Source: Candidatus Gastranaerophilales bacterium
Lineage (GTDB): Bacteria > Cyanobacteriota > Vampirovibrionia > Gastranaerophilales > Gastranaerophilaceae
Assembly (NCBI GenBank): GCA_900766355.1
Contig: CAAFVD010000003.1
Span: forward strand, 1 to 6,807
DNA: 6,807 nt
Direction of reading: 5' to 3'
Below, in pieces: positions 1-6,639 of the stretch. Both the position numbers and the translations under genes were made by a program. Every line of letters starts with the position of its first letter. Positions within the stretch are counted from its first letter, which is position 1. The notes under the pieces were generated by a model. It was not told where the DNA came from. It did not search any database and was given only the letters and a program-made list of their open reading frames with translations.

Positions 1-16
1 AAGAAAAAAGAAAAAT

Positions 17-30
17 TACCTTTAAAGGTA
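17..30. repeat. Perfect 14-bp palindrome TACCTTTAAAGGTA
   Basis: Bases 17-30 read the same on both strands, and the symmetry stops at the flanking bases (T on both sides). It sits exactly where the A-rich tail ends and the leader starts. It may be a dimeric protein binding site, a core-promoter element (CCTTTAA on both strands) or part of the element's own insertion target. An identical copy lies at 6669-6682. Confidence 0.85.
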
Positions 31-33
31 TAA

Positions 34-54
34 CGAGCGGAAGCGCCGAAGTCC
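34..54. other. GC- and CpG-rich patch in an AT-rich element
   Basis: Of these 21 bases 15 are G or C, and there are four CpG steps (34, 38, 44, 47). Such a patch stands out in the AT-rich leader and ORF around it. A small hairpin is possible (GCG at 37-39 with CGC at 44-46 around a GAAG loop, or CGG 38-40 with CCG 46-48). It is conserved without change at 6686-6706. Its role is unknown; a factor binding site, an RNA structure or a target-site relic are all open. Confidence 0.6.
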
Positions 55-59
55 AAAAA

Positions 60-65
60 TCACTT
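60..65 (+). promoter_or_regulatory. Initiator-like TCACTT
   Basis: TCACTT fits the trichomonad initiator consensus TCAYW. It lies about 60 nt before the ATG, farther than the usual spacing in Trichomonas genes. A match this short is expected often by chance, so the call is weak. If it is real, transcription would start near base 62 and would omit the palindrome and CpG patch, which a full-length retrotransposon transcript would have to retain. Confidence 0.25.
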
Positions 66-123
66 AAAATACTTAAGAAAGCAATTAATAAAGTCCTGGG
101 TAGTTCAGTTTTTATTTTTTGAT

Positions 124-3100
124 ATGTTTGACTTTACTGCCCGAAACTTTACTGGCGCATTATGCGACCCTGATAACCTACCTGTAACTAAGTTTTCAGC
201 AAAAAACTCACTCTATGAAATTATTGATAAGGAAATAATCACAAGTGAAATGATACAAGAATTAATAAAACAGACACAGAACACAGAGACAAGGATAATA
301 TTACATGATGATAATCAAAAAGTTAAAACTCTTTCTCAACCATTAACATCTTTATTTTCTCTTCTTGAACCAGACCAGATTCAATCCGATGGGCAAAATC
401 GATGTTTATTTTACCCTTTTTGCAAAGAAAAATTCAGAAACTTTACAGAATCAGTTATACACACATATTTTCATTGTAATAATCATCCAAAAGAAATTAA
501 CAAATTTAAAATATTCTTGCCACATGAATTATTAATTTACATGAATCTTTATGAAAAATTTGAAATGTTCATACCAAATCTTGTTAACACAATTTTACCA
601 TTTGACAAAAATCTTAACAATTTTCGATATGTAACAAGAATGTGTCCATTTCCAGAATGTAATGTAGAAATATATAATCCAGAAATTTTTCTTAAACATT
701 GCCAACAACACGTTTCTTTCACAAATGTAATGGGAAAATCATTTCAGAACATCGGTTTATTATGGATGATAACAATATCACACATTAAATGTTATAAAAG
801 AATTCCATCAATAACAGACATATTAAAGATTAATATTCCAATCAATAATATCCAAAATTTAGATATTAACATTGAAATTGATATCCAAATCAATTTTATT
901 AATTATTATAATGTAGAATTCCCTCCATGGATAGCAGTTTGTCACAATGAAAACGTAGATAATCTTTTAGGTATTCCCACTAAATTTAAAGACGGAGGAG
1001 TGTTAATTAATAAGAATATCTTCAACAATTTTGAATCTTTACATCAAACAACGAATTATGAAATTAATATGGATGAAAGAGTTCAAGATGTTACCGATGA
1101 CATTAATGCTATAGTAACAAATACAACAATACCATATGTTGAAGAACCAACTACAGATATAACACTCAGAAATTCTAATGCACCTAATCAAGAGAAGGTT
1201 AAAGAAATAAAAATGAAATTAGTTTCTATTCTTCAATCTATTATTGAAACTAGAAATGTTAAACTAAAAATTACTGTTCCAAAAATACAAATTCATGAAG
1301 AAATTCATGAAGTTAATATTCCAAAATTTAATCTTATTCGACAGGAAAACAATATTAATATACCTAATTTTGAACTCAATTGTCTTAAAGTTCCAATTAA
1401 CATCCAAATTCCTCAAATGGAAATAAGGGAACATAAGATAGATGTTCCTAAAGTTAGAATTAAAGAAACAGGATATAATTTAATACTACCAAATATTAAT
1501 ATTTTAGAAAATTATAAAGAAGTTAAAATCCCTAAAGTTAATCTTGTTGAAGATCTCAAAGAAATTAATATTCCTAAAGTTAATTTCATTGAAAAACCCA
1601 AAGATGTTCATATTCCTAATATAACAGTTCAAAACTATGACAAAAAAGTTAATATTCCTAATATTAAAACCCAAAAATATGATGAACTAGTTAAACTTCC
1701 TAATTTTCTAGCACAGTATATAGATGTTCCTGTACGAATTCCACGAACGAACATCGAGTTCTATCCATTAGACATCAAAATCCCACTTCCTAACTATATT
1801 TTGGAATCACCATCACTAAATACCACATCCTCCAATAACACAAATTCAGAAGATCTTAATTCTTCACAATCAAGTCAAGATAATATCACTAATACATCAT
1901 CATCTGAAAATATTTCAAATAACGATCAAGGTGATGATAATCCAAATAATATTCCAGTGATTTCACTTGATCAACATTCACAAGATCGACATACACCAAG
2001 AGAACTTATTGAGGATCTGAAAACAGTTCATAGCGAAATTGACCTTCGAAACATTATCATAAAATGGAAAAATTACAACATTACAAATACTCAGGATTGG
2101 ATAGATCCAAACATTCAAGTCGAAGATACACCAATTCTCAATTTAATTGTTATTAAAAATAAATGGCCAGGAGTTAACCCATTTTCCTGCCCTTATGCAT
2201 GCGGATCAGCATTCACATCAATTACAAGTCTTAATAGACACCAAAAAGAATGTCATTCCAAAATTCTTACAGGCAATATTATTCATGAAACAATTAGCAA
2301 TATTATTGAAAAACCTTCATATTGGGAAGTGTCATGGAGATCAAATGATAACACAAACACTACTCAAATTAGAAAAGCATTTTGGGCATGTTCAGCACCA
2401 GGTTGTGAATATTTTGGAGATAATAAATCAATATATGGTTCACACATTTCAAAATGCCATAAAATTATCAACAATGAGAAAAATATTTATGGATGGTTTT
2501 GGGCAACAATTTTAGAATGGATAAGACAAACAAACGAAAGCCCAACAACTAAAGAAATTTTTAGAGGTAGAAATGGATGTAAATGTAAGAATTGTAACGC
2601 AATTGGAAGCAATGATTATAATATTAGACACCATTCTTACAGTATGCACGGAACATCCCGAATGGAAGGCCATCGTACTACAAGCATTCCAACGAAAATT
2701 GTTTCAACAATCGACAGAAATCTTAACCAAGAACAAATTGCTTACTTCGAAAGTGAAAGCACAAAATCAGACGAGTTAAATAAAACAATTAAGAATCGCA
2801 ACAAAAATAATGAAAGTATACCAATTAACGAAAGAACAGAAGAAACTACAGAAAACAACATGGAATTTAATGAAACACAAAGTAATCGTAGACGCAATAT
2901 TGAAGAATTACAAAGAACGAGAGATCAAAGATTAATCAACAGACTTGAAAATAACAATAACAATACGAATAATTCAACCCATACCTCTAATACAAATAAT
3001 ACACAATCAATTATAAACAATGCTACTACAACCGAAACAGAAACGGAATCAGAATCAGAATATTTATCTAATTCAGAACAACATTCATCTACACAAGAAA

Positions 3101-6100
3101 TAGATACCGATAATCTTTTATCCAAAGCAAGAATATGGATATACAAAAATGAAAAAGAAATGAAAGAAAATATTTACCTACCAAAATGTAATGAAAAGAT
3201 TAGAAACAAAATTCGAAGCTCAATAACAAACATGTTTAAAGATAAAATTTTACCACTATTTGAAACATGTGAAAGCTTATATTCACAAGGAGGTGAAGCA
3301 CCTTGGTATTATCTTGAAGGTGTCCTTGCCAAAACTTCAATTTTAATTAGGAAAACAATTCGAAAAACACTTAAAATTACAATCAATCAAATGCATAAAA
3401 AGAAACCAGTTATAGATAAATCAAAACATGAAAGAACTAAATACATTGAAGAGAAAAACATTTATAAACTATCATCACATTTAGAAAAATACATTGAACT
3501 TAAAGATAAATCTCAAGAACAAGAACAAAATCAAAATCAATTAAATGCAATTGCCACCTTAGAAGAAGAAATTTCTAATATTTTAAAACGATTTGATAAT
3601 GATTTTATCAATTCAACATTTGGTGGAACAGATATCGAACACATACGTAATTTTATTAATGAAGAAAATATTCATCGCCAAAATAAACTTAATTATATTA
3701 AAAACATCATTGAACATAAAGATGCTACAACTAATGGTCATGTATCAAATCTTTATAAACAAAAAATTCAATCACTTTATCAAGAAGATCCAAGAAGATG
3801 TTATAATTGGCATATTAATCCAAAACCTTCACCAGAATGTCCATTAGACATCAAAACATTAGAAGATTTCTATTCTAAAGAATGGAATGATACTAACATC
3901 TTTCTTGAACCAACACAAGATTCAATATGGTACATTAACAAATGTTTAAATGAAGAAGATCAACAACAATTTCTTGATTCTATTATAAATGAAGAATCAA
4001 TCAAAGAAGTAATTCGAACAAGACCTAATTTAAGTGCGAATGGTTCAGATGGTATTTCAAATGCTATATGGAAATTTTCACCTAAACTTACATCAAAAAT
4101 AGTTAAAATTATAATACAATTTATGCTTAAATACAATAAAATCCCAGATATATGGAAAGAATCTAAAACAATTCTTTTATATAAAAAAGGAGACCCTAAT
4201 GAAGTTCGATCATGGAGACCTATTAGTATTTCATCAACATTATACAGAATAATATTCTGTCATTTCTCTAAATGTATAAGTGCACTTAACAATAACAATC
4301 GAATCATTAATCGAGTTCAAAAAGGATTTAAAATGGATATAAATGGAGCATCAGAACATGTAGAAACAGTTAATGAACTTATTAATAATGCAGTTCGACA
4401 AAAAAGAAGTATTTATATTCTTTCATTAGATTTTACTAATGCATTTGGTACAGTCCCACATGATCTAATATGCTGGGCACTCAAATCTAAAGGCTTCCCT
4501 TCATGCTTTACTAATCTTATTCATGATTCATATAAAGACACCTATACTAAATTCTTTCTAAATGGAAATATTTCTAAAGAAGTAAGAATTAAACGAGGTG
4601 TTAAACAAGGTTGTCCCCTCTCACCAACACTTTTCAATCTATGCTTAGAACCATTATTACAAGCTATTCAAATAAGAAATAAAGATGATGGTATTATTAT
4701 TGAAGATGAAATTAATAATGAAGTACTTAGATTTAATATTCAAGCATATGCTGATGATATCATTCTAATGTCAAGTTCAGAAAAAGGAATTAATAATATG
4801 CTCAGAACAGTCGAAGAATTTTGTTCATTATCAGGTATGACATTAGCTCCAAAGAAATGTCGAGCTTTTTGTTATACTTATCTTGATAGAAATAGACACT
4901 CAATATCAACAGAATTCAAAATCAATAATGAAATTATTCCACAAGTATCACTCCTTTCATCTATACAATACTTAGGCATTCCTGTTGCATGTGCTAGAGC
5001 ACCTAAAAAAGCACACGCAAGACAAATAATTAATGGCATATCCCTTGAAATAGATAAAATATTTGATTCACCATTAAAAATCACACAAAAGATTGATTGT
5101 ATCAAAAGATTAATTCTACCAAAATTAGATTATGTTATGATTAATAGTGTTTGTCCCCAAAAAGATTTAACACTATTAGATCTCCAAATTCGAAAAGGTA
5201 TTAATAATCTTTGCAAATCTAAAGGTATTCCTACCGACTTCTTCTATACAAACTGGAAAGATGGTGGTCTTGACCTTCATAACCTATGGGAAAGAAGTCA
5301 TATACTTAATATTCGTAGCCTCATTACAATGATTAATTCAAGAGACCCTACAGTTAAGAAATTCTTTGAACAAATGATAAAAGACGAAACTGAATACAGA
5401 GATATCATCAAAGATCCAAATAGTCCATATATGAATATAGCATTTGATGATAACGGTTCCATCAAACAAACTAATAAACAGTCTAACAACACACTGTTTA
5501 CTAGAGCGATAAATAGTCTGCACGATCTTCGTATTCACCTTACTACTGATGAAGATAACACACTTTCATTAGGTGATGTTCTTTTAAATGGACCAAATGA
5601 AGACGTCAACCCTATATCAACCCTAGATAAACTTAATCAACTCATATGGTCTAGACACAGTACACTACTCAAAAACCGAGAATTAAAAGGACACACATTC
5701 CACACACTTACGAATTCAAAGGTATCCAACTTCTTCTTCACACAATGCAAATATCCTATTAACGACTCACTAGCCAAGTTTACTATCTTAAGTAGAGTTA
5801 ATAATCTTCCAACAGGTGAAATCCTTCACAAAAATAATCAAGGCCTAGATAATGGATTTTGTCATATTTGCTCGAGAAACCAAAATGACTCACTTATGCA
5901 TAGATTAAATGGTTGCTTTACAAGACGATCTTGGTATACTCCTAGACACGATGCAGTTCTTAAAGAAATCATCAAAGGTATCAAAGAATTACATAATGAT
6001 AATAATATTATATTTAAATATAGTATACCTATCACACGTAATGGAATAAGCCTCCCTGATGATACTAAAAGACTCAAACCAGATGCATGGTTCTTCAAAG

Positions 6101-6639
6101 ATAACAAACTTTTCATTATAGAAATTACATGTCCCTATGGCACACTCAAGGACCATGAAGGTAGACGTGAAAGTTCACTTACAATTCAAAGAAATGTAAA
6201 GCTCAATAAATATAAGAAATTGGTTGAAGATTGCAAGAAGAAATTTAGAGTTGATGCAACCCTTTATGTTATTGTTGTTTCATCACTAGGTGCAGTTCCT
6301 AAAGAAACAATGGAAGAGATCAAACGCCTTTTAGAACATAACACCAAATTAGCGAAACTTGTAGCCAAAAGATGCACCACAGCTGCCTTGCGAGAATCAA
6401 TGAAGATTTACATTAAGACTCTTAGCCACACAAACGAGAATTCAGTTGCAATTACTAACCCTTCACATCATTCTTCCTCAGATGACGAATACCAAGATAT
6501 CGAAGATGCCCCAACCAATGAACTCTTTGATTCTAGTTCAGATAGCATTCATTCTAACGATGAAATTGATAACTTGGAAGCACCCTTATCAAGTTCATCT
6601 GATGAAGATTACTACCCAAGTAATCAAAATCAAAATTAA
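124..6639 (+). CDS. Giant single-ORF non-LTR retrotransposon protein: C2H2 zinc fingers, 14-residue repeat domain, reverse transcriptase, CCHC knuckle, restriction-like endonuclease
   Basis: The 2,171-residue protein should bind its own RNA, nick a DNA target and prime reverse transcription there. Domains in order: C2H2 fingers (94-117, 174-196); 14-residue repeats (382-563); Ser/Asn-rich linker (560-612); three C2H2 fingers (689-711, 756-779, 819-842); Asn/Ser/Glu-rich linker (880-997); helical, charged region (1000-1290); reverse transcriptase (1300-1625) with catalytic D1436, D1544, D1545; thumb and linker; VNNLPT plus CCHC (1890-1931); PD-(D/E)XK nuclease (about 1938-2060) with D1987, E2000 and KxxxY 2026-2030; acidic Ser-rich tail (2113-2171). 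ATG 124 is the first ATG of the unit, but the frame is open back to 34 (in-frame stop TAA 31-33), so a non-AUG start cannot be excluded. It is about twice the length of insect R2. All visible catalytic residues are present and no stop or frameshift is seen. The RT and nuclease calls are firm; the role of the N-terminal half is unknown. Confidence 0.96.
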   Translation: MFDFTARNFTGALCDPDNLPVTKFSAKNSLYEIIDKEIITSEMIQELIKQTQNTETRIILHDDNQKVKTLSQPLTSLFSLLEPDQIQSDGQNRCLFYPFCKEKFRNFTESVIHTYFHCNNHPKEINKFKIFLPHELLIYMNLYEKFEMFIPNLVNTILPFDKNLNNFRYVTRMCPFPECNVEIYNPEIFLKHCQQHVSFTNVMGKSFQNIGLLWMITISHIKCYKRIPSITDILKINIPINNIQNLDINIEIDIQINFINYYNVEFPPWIAVCHNENVDNLLGIPTKFKDGGVLINKNIFNNFESLHQTTNYEINMDERVQDVTDDINAIVTNTTIPYVEEPTTDITLRNSNAPNQEKVKEIKMKLVSILQSIIETRNVKLKITVPKIQIHEEIHEVNIPKFNLIRQENNINIPNFELNCLKVPINIQIPQMEIREHKIDVPKVRIKETGYNLILPNINILENYKEVKIPKVNLVEDLKEINIPKVNFIEKPKDVHIPNITVQNYDKKVNIPNIKTQKYDELVKLPNFLAQYIDVPVRIPRTNIEFYPLDIKIPLPNYILESPSLNTTSSNNTNSEDLNSSQSSQDNITNTSSSENISNNDQGDDNPNNIPVISLDQHSQDRHTPRELIEDLKTVHSEIDLRNIIIKWKNYNITNTQDWIDPNIQVEDTPILNLIVIKNKWPGVNPFSCPYACGSAFTSITSLNRHQKECHSKILTGNIIHETISNIIEKPSYWEVSWRSNDNTNTTQIRKAFWACSAPGCEYFGDNKSIYGSHISKCHKIINNEKNIYGWFWATILEWIRQTNESPTTKEIFRGRNGCKCKNCNAIGSNDYNIRHHSYSMHGTSRMEGHRTTSIPTKIVSTIDRNLNQEQIAYFESESTKSDELNKTIKNRNKNNESIPINERTEETTENNMEFNETQSNRRRNIEELQRTRDQRLINRLENNNNNTNNSTHTSNTNNTQSIINNATTTETETESESEYLSNSEQHSSTQEIDTDNLLSKARIWIYKNEKEMKENIYLPKCNEKIRNKIRSSITNMFKDKILPLFETCESLYSQGGEAPWYYLEGVLAKTSILIRKTIRKTLKITINQMHKKKPVIDKSKHERTKYIEEKNIYKLSSHLEKYIELKDKSQEQEQNQNQLNAIATLEEEISNILKRFDNDFINSTFGGTDIEHIRNFINEENIHRQNKLNYIKNIIEHKDATTNGHVSNLYKQKIQSLYQEDPRRCYNWHINPKPSPECPLDIKTLEDFYSKEWNDTNIFLEPTQDSIWYINKCLNEEDQQQFLDSIINEESIKEVIRTRPNLSANGSDGISNAIWKFSPKLTSKIVKIIIQFMLKYNKIPDIWKESKTILLYKKGDPNEVRSWRPISISSTLYRIIFCHFSKCISALNNNNRIINRVQKGFKMDINGASEHVETVNELINNAVRQKRSIYILSLDFTNAFGTVPHDLICWALKSKGFPSCFTNLIHDSYKDTYTKFFLNGNISKEVRIKRGVKQGCPLSPTLFNLCLEPLLQAIQIRNKDDGIIIEDEINNEVLRFNIQAYADDIILMSSSEKGINNMLRTVEEFCSLSGMTLAPKKCRAFCYTYLDRNRHSISTEFKINNEIIPQVSLLSSIQYLGIPVACARAPKKAHARQIINGISLEIDKIFDSPLKITQKIDCIKRLILPKLDYVMINSVCPQKDLTLLDLQIRKGINNLCKSKGIPTDFFYTNWKDGGLDLHNLWERSHILNIRSLITMINSRDPTVKKFFEQMIKDETEYRDIIKDPNSPYMNIAFDDNGSIKQTNKQSNNTLFTRAINSLHDLRIHLTTDEDNTLSLGDVLLNGPNEDVNPISTLDKLNQLIWSRHSTLLKNRELKGHTFHTLTNSKVSNFFFTQCKYPINDSLAKFTILSRVNNLPTGEILHKNNQGLDNGFCHICSRNQNDSLMHRLNGCFTRRSWYTPRHDAVLKEIIKGIKELHNDNNIIFKYSIPITRNGISLPDDTKRLKPDAWFFKDNKLFIIEITCPYGTLKDHEGRRESSLTIQRNVKLNKYKKLVEDCKKKFRVDATLYVIVVSSLGAVPKETMEEIKRLLEHNTKLAKLVAKRCTTAALRESMKIYIKTLSHTNENSVAITNPSHHSSSDDEYQDIEDAPTNELFDSSSDSIHSNDEIDNLEAPLSSSSDEDYYPSNQNQN
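403..711 (+). other. N-terminal pair of C2H2 zinc fingers
   Basis: Finger 1 is C94-x5-C100-x12-H113-x3-H117. Finger 2 is C174-x4-C179-x12-H192-x3-H196, starting CPFPEC. The x12 spacing between the second Cys and first His is standard for C2H2 fingers. The Cys-Cys spacings of 5 and 4 are wider than the classical 2, especially in finger 1. In R2-type elements N-terminal fingers contact the DNA target. The roughly 56 residues between the two fingers are hydrophobic and probably folded, so these may be separate modules and not a classical finger tandem. Confidence 0.75.
1267..1812 (+). repeat. 42-bp / 14-residue coding repeats, 13 units
   Basis: Residues 382-563 form 13 units of 14 residues with the core [IV]-x-[IVL]-P-[KN]-[VIF]-x-[LIV], followed by six mostly polar residues. 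The core prolines stand at 386, 400, 414, 430 (shifted by two), 442, 456, 470, 484, 498, 512, 526, 540 and 554; from 442 on the spacing is exactly 14. Two adjacent units (around P470 and P484) are 33 of 42 identical in DNA, which points to tandem duplication of a 42-bp segment. Alternating hydrophobic residues around the proline suggest short beta strands, perhaps a beta-solenoid or a stack of hairpins. I do not know this domain from other LINEs and give it no function. Its basic Lys/Asn content would allow nucleic acid contact. Confidence 0.9.
1801..1959 (+). other. Ser/Asn-rich low-complexity linker
   Basis: Residues 560-612 are dominated by Ser, Asn, Thr and Asp with runs such as NTTSSNNTNS. 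This is probably a disordered linker between the 14-residue repeats and the second finger block. It overlaps the last repeat unit by a few residues. Confidence 0.75.
2188..2649 (+). other. Second block of three C2H2 zinc fingers
   Basis: Finger 3 is C689-x3-C693-x12-H706-x4-H711. Finger 4 is C756-x4-C761-x12-H774-x4-H779. Finger 5 is C821-x2-C824-x12-H837-x4-H842, with an extra C819 and H836 next to the ligands. Between the fingers lie Trp-rich stretches (YWEVSW, GWFWATILEW) that look folded. This block is placed like the fingers before the RT in R2-type proteins, which recognise the target DNA. A duplicated finger-plus-Trp-helix module is possible. Confidence 0.8.
2761..3114 (+). other. Asn/Ser/Glu-rich low-complexity linker
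   Basis: Residues 880-997 carry poly-Asn (NNNNNTNN), a basic stretch (NRRRNIEELQRTR) and an acidic TETETESESE run. This is a likely disordered tether between the finger block and the RT part. The basic stretch could be a nuclear localisation or RNA-binding patch, which is inference only. Confidence 0.7.
4021..4998 (+). other. Reverse transcriptase domain (fingers, palm, start of thumb)
   Basis: Motifs are in the order expected of non-LTR RTs. GSDGIS lies at 1307-1312 (motif 1). KTILLYKKGDP and RSWRPISI lie at 1348-1369 (motif 2). Motif A is LDFTNAFGTVPH with D1436. Motif B is KRGVKQGCPLSP at 1490-1501. Motif C is YADD at 1542-1545. Motif D is LSGMTLAPKKC ending at 1579, and motif E is YLGIPV at 1616-1621. 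All three catalytic aspartates are present. The insert between motifs 1 and 2 is the kind seen in LINE RTs. A conserved pre-RT segment (EDPRRCYNWHINPKPSPECP and TLEDFYSKEW) lies upstream at about 1214-1255. Confidence 0.98.
5791..5916 (+). other. HINALP-like segment and CCHC zinc knuckle
   Basis: SRVNNLPTGEIL at 1890-1901 matches the position and form of the HINALPT segment that precedes the knuckle in R2-type proteins. The knuckle is C1913-x2-C1916-x9-H1926-x4-C1931. In R2 this linker region helps position target DNA and RNA for cleavage and priming. Both parts look intact. Confidence 0.85.
5935..6303 (+). other. Restriction-like endonuclease domain (PD-(D/E)XK)
   Basis: RHD at 1941-1943 follows the knuckle as in R2-type nucleases. 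The catalytic core is K-P-D1987-x12-E2000-I-T-C-P, with KLNKY (K2026, Y2030) further on, the K-x3-Y element of this family. R2 carries Asp where Glu2000 stands; Glu is allowed in the superfamily. This nuclease makes the first-strand nick that primes reverse transcription. No APE-type endonuclease is present. The target sequence cannot be told from the protein. Confidence 0.92.
6460..6636 (+). other. Acidic Ser-rich C-terminal tail
   Basis: Residues 2113-2171 contain three clusters of Ser followed by Asp/Glu (SSSDDE, SSSDS, SSSSDEDYY), a pattern typical of casein kinase 2 sites. The tail begins after the last basic helix of the nuclease part and is probably disordered. A regulatory or protein-binding role is possible but not shown. 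Confidence 0.7.

Larger units (their letters stand above)
17..123 (+). promoter_or_regulatory. 5' leader / putative internal promoter region of the unit
   Basis: This non-coding leader precedes the large ORF. It contains, in order, a 14-bp palindrome with CCTTTAAAGG at its centre, ATAACGA at 31-37 (overlapping the palindrome edge by little), a CpG-rich patch, TCACTT at 60-65 and a T-rich stretch directly before the ATG. Trichomonas core promoters are known to use an initiator TCAYW, or instead an M5 motif CCTTTAAG, with M3/Myb-type sites containing AACGA. The resemblance is visible but short. A leader of about 100 nt would be long for a trichomonad initiator gene, where start sites lie close to the ATG. 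The leader is kept nearly unchanged in the next copy. No ATG occurs upstream of 124. Confidence 0.45.
1..155 (+). repeat. Direct repeat, left copy (unit junction, leader and ORF start)
   Basis: These 155 bases are repeated at 6653-6807. The only difference is T at 115 against A at 6767, in the T-rich run just upstream of the start codon. The repeat includes the A-rich tail of the preceding unit, the palindrome, the leader and the first 32 bases of the ORF. It is limited by the window edges on both sides, so its real length is unknown. It is best read as the same junction of two neighbouring tandem units, not as an LTR, because it runs straight into coding sequence. Confidence 0.95.

Noticed and set aside
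17..110. HDV-like or hammerhead self-cleaving ribozyme at the 5' end, as in R2 elements
   Set aside because: I could not build the nested pairings of an HDV-like fold, and the hammerhead core strings are absent. A covariance-model search would be decisive.
90..125. tRNA-like D-arm string GGTAGTTCAG at 99-108
   Set aside because: It resembles a tRNA A box, but no anticodon arm, T arm or B box follows; the next bases are a T run and the ORF.
1267..1812. CRISPR-like array because of regular 42-bp spacing
   Set aside because: The units are adjacent, diverged and in frame within a coding sequence, with no spacers; this is a protein repeat.
2925..3146. Minus-strand open frame of 73 codons
   Set aside because: It is the complement of the Asn/Ser/Glu low-complexity linker of the large ORF; its Val/Ser-rich translation reflects that bias, and no motif is seen.
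3593..3847. Other-frame + strand open frames (also 2147-2515, 2573-2779, 6446-6685)
   Set aside because: They overlap the strongly supported large ORF in another frame and show no motif or start context of their own.
5862..6116. Minus-strand open frame of 84 codons, and similar ones at 4878-5105 and 5298-5538
   Set aside because: They lie wholly antisense to conserved RT, knuckle and nuclease sequence and have Leu/Ile-rich translations without recognisable domains.
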